Assembly: GCA_910591455.2 (NCBI GenBank)
Contig: OU342816.1
Span: 1,462,376-1,526,375, forward strand
DNA from: Pholis gunnellus
Taxonomy: Eukaryota > Chordata > Actinopteri > Perciformes > Pholidae
Length of the DNA stretch: 64,000 bases
Direction of reading: 5' to 3'
This document shows positions 55,023 through 64,000 of the stretch, piece after piece. Numbering within the stretch: the first letter of the stretch is position 1; each line of letters opens with the position of its first letter. Position numbers and translations under genes: made by a program. A model generated the notes under the pieces. It was not told the DNA's origin and made no database searches. It was given only the letters and a program-made list of their open reading frames with translations.

Positions 55023-56339
55023 AGGGGGGAGGGGTTAGAGAAGGACATGTCATGACACGATGAGAGCTAAACAAGTAGTGTCTTCGGACTAAAACGCCAC
55101 CAACGCATCTAAAGTTCTTTGTGGATGTAGCCGTAGTAGTGGTTTCATCTAGCTGATGTCTGTACTCATCTCACCAGAGAAACCATCCATTACAGGTTCA
55201 CCTGGTTCCTACAGAAAACATCTGAGGCTCGCATGAAACCCAACCAAACCAAAACCAGAATGAATCCCTCGGGTCCCACAGGCTGGCTGAAGCTAGCGAG
55301 CCCAGCTGTGAGACACTTCTCAGTCCCACGCAAACACCAAAAACAGTCTGAACGCCACGCTGCTCGGCTCTGTTTTTTGATTTTCTACAGTGAGAGTGTG
55401 AGAAGCGGAGCGGAGCTGCCTGTCTGAACAGATTGGTGAAAGAGCTCCGCTATCTGTTTCCACATCTTGGCTCTGTGACAGCCCGCCTGTGGCGATGAGA
55501 GCCATGTAGACGACAGCTATGTGCATCAGCTACTTAAACTCCCGTTATAGAACCAGAGCTGCAGCTTTCCTTCACATGCTTCTTCACGTTTGTGGCTGCA
55601 CATTTTCTGTTTGTGTGGCGGCCCTAAACTTAGCAGCCCACCCTCGAACTTCACAGGACGGAGTGAGTGCCGTCTCTTTAACATCTGCTGCTTTGAGCAG
55701 ACATAAACCTCTCTGGCCAGCAGAGATGGTGAAGGATGACGGGGGGGAAAAAAAGCATGAGAGACAAATGAGTTTTAAAACCGCGTGCGATGAAAAGCTG
55801 AGTCGATTTAGTGTCAAACTCTCAAAACTTACAGCTTAAATAATTGAGATTAACTATGAAGTAATGCTAAAAGCAGAGCAAATGAGATCCTGTAACAAAG
55901 GGGCAGACTGTGCTCTTGTCAGGAAAGGGAAATGATAGACGAGCTCAAACTGACTTGGTAATGAGAGGGAGCGGAAAACACTCTGGGAAATTACTTTAAG
56001 GGTGTTTAAGATACCTTTGAAAATTTGTGAAACCCAACAGCTAATTTGGGCAAGAAGTATAGAGTGTAATTAGTACAGATGAAACATTCAAATGTTCACA
56101 ACCTCGAAGCATGAGTGGCGGCATTTTTGTGTTGAACATAGTCATAAAAACGTCAATTTAAACATTTGGAGCCTGTAGCTGAAAAAATCTAAATCACTAT
56201 AGCACAAATTGTGAAGATCACATGATCGTTCGTAGCTATGCTGAGGAAAAAATAATGCCACGTAATTATTTCATATGCTTTCCACATAATCATGAACGAG
56301 GAAGTATAAAGAACGCTAAAGCAGGTCCTAAACCTAACT

Positions 56340-56590
56340 TAATATGTCACGATCTTTTCCTAAACATAACAAAATATTTCACGATCTTTTCCTAAACGTA
56401 ACTATTTCACGATCTTTTCCTAAACCTAAAAATATTTCACGATCTTTTCCTAAACCTAAGTAGCTTTGTTGCTTAAACCTAACTAAGTTGTTTCCTGTGG
56501 ACAAGGAACTTTATTTTGAAAAGACCGTATGCATGTACCGAGTGTAAATCGACACGTGTTGCTGTACTTTTGTAGGAAAACGCACAAAAA
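56340..56590. repeat. Dispersed repeat family R3, copy 1, with internal tandem
   Basis: Four tandem units of about 30 bp around CACGATCTTTTCCTAAAC, then AAGTTGTTTCCTGTGGACAA, GGAACTTTATTTTGAAA and GTGTAAATCGACACG. Confidence 0.75.
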
Positions 56591-57929
56591 ATGAGGAGTA
56601 ACTTTGCCTAATATTAATGTATCATAAGCACCGATAAGGAGACGTTGACTCACTCGATGTCTCTACCCAGTGACGTCAGAAACAACCTCACCACCTGTGA
56701 AATATCATACTTAAAACAAAAAGCCTAAAAAGTGAATGTACACTTTTCCACACGGCCACAGAAAGTTCATTGCAGGCAGAGGGAAAAAAAGAAAGAAGAA
56801 AACTTCCTATGCCAACTTCATTCATTCTGCAGCTAAGATTACATTAAGGGTCATATTTTCCATTTGTGTGTGGCAGTGTTTCTGCGCCTGTGTGGCTGCT
56901 TGGTTTGGCTGCTGGAGGGAAGGCAGCTGGTGTGGTGCATTCTGGGACTCACTCTTACTCTCTAGCTGGAGTAAAGGAGGAGCTTAACACAAAGTCCGAT
57001 TATAGTACAGAGCCGGCAAAGTGTGTAAAATAAAGTGATGTATCAGTTCATCCCTCACGAGGGAGGTAGTGATCATCTCAAAGACTTGTCTCTACTTACA
57101 TCAAAGTTACCATCTTCTACAGAGGAAGTGTTCTCACCCTCTATTCACATCTATTTTGGGATGTTCGGCGTCTGTTTATCTGTTCTTAGGGCTGTTATTT
57201 TCTGCCAACGCCACATGTTTTGACAGGCGTTTACTGTTAGTGTAGTCGTGCAGGTCTGAGTCAAGTAAAAGTCCTCCCCTCTGTTTCCATAACCCGCTCT
57301 ACCACCGGCACCACCACTGTCGTCACTGGGCTTTTTATTATTTTCTATTTTCTCCTTATGAACCCAAACTCTCAGGATCCACAACTCGCACTGTATTTGT
57401 GTTTTATTTCCTGAGTTTTCCGCTCCGCAGTCGTTGGCTAGCGTCACACTAAAGCGCTTTAAAAGGATTCTTTTTCAAACGATCACACTCGTGTGTTTGA
57501 TTCTGCTGGATCATATGAAAAAAGGTCTTTCTGCGAGCAGTTTCAAACCCCTCGTTTCTAAAATAATGTCTCTGTTGCGTGTCAGAGGCCGAGCTCGTGA
57601 GCCAGAAGAGGGGATTTAAGATGTAAGTGCTGCAAAGTGTGCTTGAAACCTCACACTGATGCTGACTGATAGGTCCGCACTGCCCCGGTGGAGCCGTGAC
57701 ACCGTGGGATCACAGTTGACCTTGTAGGTTTAAAACCGTCGAGGCTTTGGGGATATTAACGGTATACATCGGGCTGGATGTTGAGCTTCAACTTGAGCCG
57801 TCCTGTAGGGAGATTGTGCAGCTGTGAGTAATGATGACCGCGGATACATTTCTACCTTCTGATTCCAAACACGAGTTCTTTATCCAAAGAGAAGTATTAC
57901 AGCGGTCATATAAGCGCCATAACCAGTCA

Positions 57930-58260
57930 ACTTATTTTGTTGAGCAGATGTTACCTTGTCAGCTGACGACTGGGTAAAATGACCAATACCTCAATAACGT
58001 ACATCATTTATACATATATCACAATATTAAGTTTCCCGTTAATTCAATAAACAGTCTATGAAATAACCACATGGTTTTGTTTACTTGACAAATGAAAAAA
58101 ACTTTAGTGCAAAATGGTCAGATTTTGCTGAGACATTTGAGTCAGTGTGTGCTCGTTGTTATTCATTTAAGACGACATCATTGTGTATCCCGATATCTCG
58201 ATATATGATTTCATTCAAAGACGATAAATTACCATATTGAGTTATCACCCAGCCCTTCAC
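57930..58260. repeat. Probable member of a CGATAT-type dispersed repeat
   Basis: Holds CCCGATATCTCGATATATGA and ends TTATCACCCAGCCC, an ending frequent in fish interspersed repeats. It resembles R2 only in part. Confidence 0.4.
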
Positions 58261-58544
58261 ATATGGATTTCATCTCTCAAAACATTGAGATTACAGTTTA
58301 AATAGGAAAGAAGGTTCTCCAAAATCTAATCAAATCTTCTGGTCTTTGTGGGAATCCTGGTGGTGTGGTGTACTCATCGATTAAATAAATCTCAGTCTCT
58401 TAGGTCCAAACGACGGGCAGGTCGTCGTTGGATGGGTCAAACCAAAACCGTTTGTTCTCCGTGTGACACAACAAGTCAACTTGGATTTATTTGTCACTTA
58501 ACCTCCGTACTTAAGTAACGACACTTCCTTCTTTATTTGAACCC

Positions 58545-58655
58545 AAAACACGATCTGTTCCTAAACCTAACGAAGTTGTTTCCTGCGAAGACGGAACTTT
58601 ATTTTGAAACGACTGTTTGTGTGTAACGAGAGGAAATTGACTTTTGTAGAAAAAT
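58545..58655. repeat. Dispersed repeat family R3, copy 2
   Basis: A single CACGATCTGTTCCTAAACCT unit followed by GAAGTTGTTTCCTGCGAAGA and CGGAACTTTATTTTGAAACG, colinear with 56430-56590. Confidence 0.75.
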
Positions 58656-59615
58656 TAACTTATTTCTAAGATTTCACATGAACCGTTGTTTGATTAACTA
58701 GGTGGTGGAACATAAAGGGTTCGGGCTGAATCCCTGAGAAGCCGACATTTCCTTCGCCGTGTGCAGATGTGTGTGTGTGTGTGTGTGGGCGTGGCCTACG
58801 GTGCCACACTGTTTCTACCGTATACAGGCCGAGGGCTGGAACGTTCTGAGGGCCGCTGTAGCCCACAGAGACACTCGCCGTCACATTTTCTGTTTCCAGC
58901 GTGCAGGGCTGAGTGTTTCTTGTACGCAGACCATGTCAAAATATTTAAACACAAACAAGATAAATGACTGTTTTACACGACTTTTAAAGCTCAAATATTT
59001 ATCCCCTTCGATCCATTTTTACATTCCACTTAACAATAATTATGTTCTGTGATTCACTGTACCTCTCTAGTCATGCATGTATGTGCAATAAATAGAGCCC
59101 AAGTCCCTCCCTTTCACGTGGACCACCATGGGTCCTTCAATTTGGAATAAATCGTTTTGCACGTCGAGAAAGTTGCAAGCTAAGCTAACGGCCATGTTGT
59201 TGTTGTTGTACATCGTGCGAGACGAGAGATGTGCGGTTTCACACTAAACTAAGTGTTACGACAAACTGAGACAATTCATCTTTTTAAATTGATAAACATC
59301 GTACGTTTAGTTCATGGCACAATTCTAACAGGATCAAAACAATATCTGTCGTAATAGTTAATGATGAGGATGTAATGACCTGCCTGTGATTTCTCTCAGC
59401 AGCTTTAAATCCATGTTTTTATGATATATATAAATCACCAGAGAGAACGTCTTCTATGAACACTCATCAGGATTAAACATGTCCGCTCTGCTAAAGCCTT
59501 GTGCTCCCTGTTATAAGCGGCTCATTGTTGACTGTGGGAGTGAGCGCTCTCAGTAATGTAAATGTGAACATGCTGGCAGGACGTTAGCCAAGCTGTTTGT
59601 TCTGCTGCCTTTTGA

Positions 59616-59701
59616 ATGGACGCGTTTGTGTCGTCCGTCTACAATATCCTCTCTGTGCCGCTGAACGACCCGACCGGCCTGCTGTACATTCTGGTGGAGG
59701 C
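59616..59701 (+). CDS. Candidate first coding exon of an unassigned gene
   Basis: An ATG directly after an in-frame TGA starts 28 codons (MDAFVSSVYNILSVPLNDPT and a hydrophobic tail LLYILVEA), ending at a consensus donor C|GTGAGTGG. Nearly all third positions are G or C, in sharp contrast to the AT-rich DNA around it. Residues after the NDP turn are hydrophobic. I do not recognise the family. It could be an alternative first exon of the surrounding gene, the start of a nested gene, or chance. The initiation context is poor (T at -3, G at +4). Confidence 0.4.
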
Positions 59702-60294
59702 GTGAGTGGGCCGGGGGGGTGAACTCTCCACAAAGACGGACCTGGTTCCTCCTGAGAAGTCAAATTCTCACAAAGATTCAGAGGGAGGATTCTGGAGGCC
59801 TGTTCTTGGCACCGCGGGGTCGTGACCCCGCTATACATGGCGTATAATTTAATCCAGCAAATAAAAGTATGAATGAAATATAAGACGGGATTTTCTCACG
59901 GTGCTCAGAGGGTTAGAAAGAGTTTCACTGGCCTCAGGAACGCTCCAGAGCGGTTTGGTCTATTGGGACAGTTATTAAATCATAAAACATGTTATGTCAC
60001 TCACCACGCCCATCCTCGGCCACTCCCTCCTCACTTTAAAGATACATTTTTGGCTCTGTTTTTAGTTATGCCACATACAGAATAACCAACAGTCGGGAAT
60101 CTTATTCTCTGGCCCGTGGGCTGGTGATGGTGTAGCTGTCTGATGTTCTGTTGGTAGCTATTACACGAGTCCATAGATACCGGAGTTTATGGCCCGATCG
60201 GGATAAAAACCACAAGACGCTCATCGTGGTGAATTTTGATTATTGCGATAATCATGAATATGATCACGAGGGACTTTAAACTGTCTTTAAAAAA

Positions 60295-60350
60295 CTATTT
60301 ATCTGCTACGATAATGAGCTGTCGAGCTCATTATCGTAGCAGATAAATAG
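60295..60350. repeat. Perfect 26-bp inverted repeat with 4-nt loop
   Basis: The left arm 60295-60320 and right arm 60325-60350 are exact reverse complements, separated by GTCG. The core is ATAATGAGCT/AGCTCATTAT. Pairing stops abruptly at both outer ends. Confidence 0.95.
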
Positions 60351-61451
60351 AACCCGATTTAAAAATAAATAAAAACAGGAATTTAATGTAAGAAAGAACT
60401 GACTCACACAATGTTTTTTTATTTATATTTCCTTTTTTAATGCAGAGGGACTTTATCATTTATATTTACTTTTTTATTTAAGATTTTTTTGATTGTTTTT
60501 TCCACAAGATGTGTGTCCTCTGTTACACAATACAAATATTAGTTTCTTAACTAAATTGAAGGAGAAATGATTGCAGCATCATTCTGATGTTTATAGTTCC
60601 TACTTTCATACGAAGCAACAAGAAGACGAAGGTTTGTCTTAGTTAAGTAGCAGATCAAGACTAATTCTATACCTCAGTGATTTACGGAAATATAATAATT
60701 TGACAAATCTTTTTGTCAAAAACACGTGTGGACAAGAGATCTTTTATTTGAATCATGGTTTTATTTTTAGCACAGGAGAAGTTGTCCCAACCGACCCTGG
60801 AAGGCAGAGTTCAGGGAAAATCCACTCCTCGTACATTTAAGATAAAATAAGAGAAGTTTACAGGAACTTTACAGTGTTACAGCAGCTAAACTACAACAAG
60901 AGGTAAAGATATCATACATAAGCTAACTAACAGAAACTAAAATAAGATATGATGGGACTGAGTTCACATTATTGCACATTTGAAATAGGAAATAAGAAGA
61001 GTTGATGCTGCACACTGGTGTACATTGATACGGATTCTTTTCATCTCTGTTCCAGTCGTCTGTGAGTAATTAAAGGTTATTTTGTGTCCGCTCTCCCCTC
61101 CAACCATCTCAAGTTACGATATGTTAACAGCCTTCTTCAGTGCAGTGTGTTGGTTCCTCGTGTGGGAGACATGTGGTGGGTGGGACACAAACCTCTGCAC
61201 TGCAACAACTTGCTTCTGTGCTCGTCGGGAGCTGCAGCAGCTTGTTCATGAGTGAGTAACAGGAATACTTCAGCAGGCCACGTGTCACAATGTCTGCCGC
61301 CTGTTCTCCTGCAGTGATGTGCTGTAAGTGACATTTATTTTAATGCAGACATTGTTGTTCAATGCGTTCTTGAGAACAGATCAGTTCCACGTGTCAGTAG
61401 GTAGATAAAGTCTCTGCTCGACTAAATCTTATTCACTGAGGGGTGTTTCTG

Positions 61452-61465
61452 CCAGCAGGTGGCAG
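61452..61465 (+). promoter_or_regulatory. CTCF-like core site
   Basis: CCAGCAGGTGGCAG, full match to the CTCF core, outside any repeat family I identified. Confidence 0.4.
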
Positions 61466-61992
61466 CAGCACTGCAGGTACACAAGTCTCTCACACAAACA
61501 CACACACACACACACCACTGATCAGCTCCGTTTGTCTTGTTATTTGACAGCCACACTTGTGAGGATCAGGTTGGACTCCATCTTTGGAGAAACGGCCTTA
61601 ATCTCTTGATTGACAGCCGGGCAGCTGTGAAACCTTCTGATTCTGCTCGTGTTCTGTGAAGCCATGTGCAACTTCAACTTCGCTCTGATACTCACACTTG
61701 TCACTTTGAAGTGATATCAGTATGATATAAAAAAAAGATGTATAGTAAAAAAATCCAAATATTTGGGAATGGAAGCACCCTCAATCAGCTAAGTCCTGTG
61801 TAATAGTGATACTCATTACCTGGAGAGGAGATATACGAGAATATACGTTTCTGAAACGTTACGTTTCTACGTTAAAAACCTCTGATGCTAACATTAGCAC
61901 AGCACGTTAGCACAGGGCAGTACTCAAGTCCCAGGTCAGCGAGTCACTGAGGAGGCGAGGCTACATGCTAATGACATGAAGGACAGGACTTT

Positions 61993-62116
<124 letters not shown>

Positions 62117-62229
62117 TGTCAATAGAGAGTCGATGGATTGTGGACGAGACCTAAATGCACTTTGTCTCTATAGATACGTGGATTTGCACTATACTGCTGT
62201 AAACATACAGGGATCATGTCCGGGAATCT

Positions 62230-62485
<256 letters not shown>

Positions 62486-62784
62486 TGTCTGTCTGGTCTA
62501 TTGATGAGCTGCTCACACTAATCAATATGTTAAATGGGGACAGCTGGCTTCATGGTCTCCCTTTTAGGTTATCATGAATAGAAGTAAATTAAACATTAGC
62601 AGGAGTGTGTGAATCTGTTCTTTCTGTCTTATTTATTCATTTTTAAAAGTATTAAATGAGATTAATCAGGCTCTATTTTTCCACGTTAGTACCATCGTAG
62701 CGAGCTAAACGGCATTTTAAAATGTGACGATATTCACGATGATCCCGACTCATTGTGATTGTCAAACTTCGCACCGTCCCATCC

Positions 62785-62855
62785 CGTGACAAAAGCCAAG
62801 ATGGCGACGGCCAAAATGCTGAACTCAGCAGTCCACAAACCACGTGTGTGACGTT
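62785..62855 (+). repeat. Dispersed repeat family R1, copy D (3' fragment)
   Basis: Contains CCAAGATGGCGACGGCCAAA and AGTCCACAAACCAC, matching the 3' part of copy C. Confidence 0.7.
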
Positions 62856-64000
62856 TATCATCAGGGATCAGTTGGCCTCCAACACGGAGACTTCCCCAAG
62901 TTCAGAATAAATGTGTTTTTGAATCAGGCTGATTAGTAAACACCCCCCATGCTATAGTCGCCTCAGGCCTGTGTGTCCTGACATACACACACTTACTGTA
63001 CACACACACATGCACGCTCAGCACCATGACAGGGGTGCTTACTGCAGCAGTTTGTTGTGCTCACTAACCCAGTTAACTGTGAGTTGAAGTCGATAGCAGG
63101 CTTGACTCGTGTGTGTGCTCACTGCCTCAGGATCAGTGAGCGGAGGTCAGTGCTCTGTGTAGAGCGGCCGGTCGGCTCCAGATCTCCTAACTCTGATCTG
63201 GACGGTTTAGACGGAGCGTCCGGTCTCCAGCGTGCTTCCCACTCACAGGGAACTGAATCAGTTCATTTTGATGAAAGGTATCAGATATATAGACTCAAAG
63301 CTGCATGAGAAGAATGAACCCCCAGTGTGTTGTAATCACACTGAAACCATGGTGAACAGAATGTGTTTCTTCATGCATCACTTCATTACAGGTCCAATGA
63401 AGCGTTTCCATCTAAAGAACTGAGACACTAAACCTGGTTTAGACCAGAGGATCAGAGGCTAAACGTAGCTCCAGGTCCTTATCGCCGCTGACGAGGTTTT
63501 CACGTCTAATCGATTAGTTGATCAACAGATCTTTAAAACGGAGTTTCTCCACAAAAGCACCGCTTTAAATCTTGTGTTTGTCAGAGAACGTTCTTGGAAA
63601 TAAAATAACGAGATGGATATCAAATTTCCAAAGTGTGCCCTCAAGGTATAAAAACTGGATAGAGATGATGATGATTGATATCATATTCATATTTTAGCTT
63701 GTCAGCTATATTAGAAATATTCTGAATCATAATAATGATGTTTCCTCTGACGATGTTTGGGATACTTTCTGGAAGGTTATGTGCAGGCTTCATTCATTCA
63801 CGATGAAGAACTCTGTATCGACACTAAGACCAGGGCGGGACATTTGCTGTTTGTTCGTGTCAGAAACAAAGTTAATGGATCAAAAATCAAATCATGAATG
63901 AAACAAAGTAGCCAGGAATCTTTTCTAAAAGTGTGCACAACAAACGTGAACTTTTCAAGCCGTCGCATTCACCCAGAAAGCAGAAGGAGCAGCCGGCTCT

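Noticed and set aside
56340..56470. Telomere-like CCTAAACCTAA sequence
   Set aside because: The units are about 30 bp with CACGATCTTTT between them, not a tandem hexamer or heptamer. A related copy lies elsewhere.

Overview
The window is nuclear DNA of a ray-finned fish, most likely a percomorph teleost. Genes are split by GT..AG introns, the encoded proteins are vertebrate, and the non-coding DNA is packed with long (CA/GT)n and (GA/CT)n microsatellites plus interspersed repeats of the kind common in teleost genomes. No bacterial genes, rRNA, tRNA or CRISPR array was seen.

Layout, all genes on the + strand: (1) 365-2701, the 3' seven coding exons of a fast-evolving gene that I assign to meikin (meiosis-specific kinetochore factor), mainly from position and partly from its makeup. 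(2) 3673-34835, a complete 18-exon fnip1 (folliculin-interacting protein 1, 1235 aa), with a long 3' UTR to about 36585. Every splice phase was checked by hand and the 3708-nt reading frame closes. (3) 38486-38560, a phase-0 first coding exon that probably begins rapgef6 (Rap guanine nucleotide exchange factor 6). (4) 38561-64000, about 25 kb with no exon I can assign to rapgef6, so it would be its first intron. It is rich in repeats and holds one unassigned candidate first coding exon at 59616-59701.

The order meikin - fnip1 - rapgef6 on one strand is, as I recall it, the order of MEIKIN, FNIP1 and RAPGEF6 on human 5q31, which supports the two weaker assignments. The genes are not a pathway: FNIP1 works with folliculin and AMPK at the lysosome in nutrient sensing, MEIKIN acts at meiosis I kinetochores, and RAPGEF6 activates Rap GTPases.

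Points of most interest: three CACGTG boxes upstream of fnip1; apparent absence of the cysteine-rich FEM1B degron from this FNIP1, with an acidic tract nearby; UG/CA microsatellites next to four fnip1 splice sites; a dispersed repeat carrying CTCF-like and YY1-like motifs; a 365-bp TTAA-flanked foldback element; a perfect 26-bp hairpin; and the orphan exon at 59616. No wholly new gene system was found.
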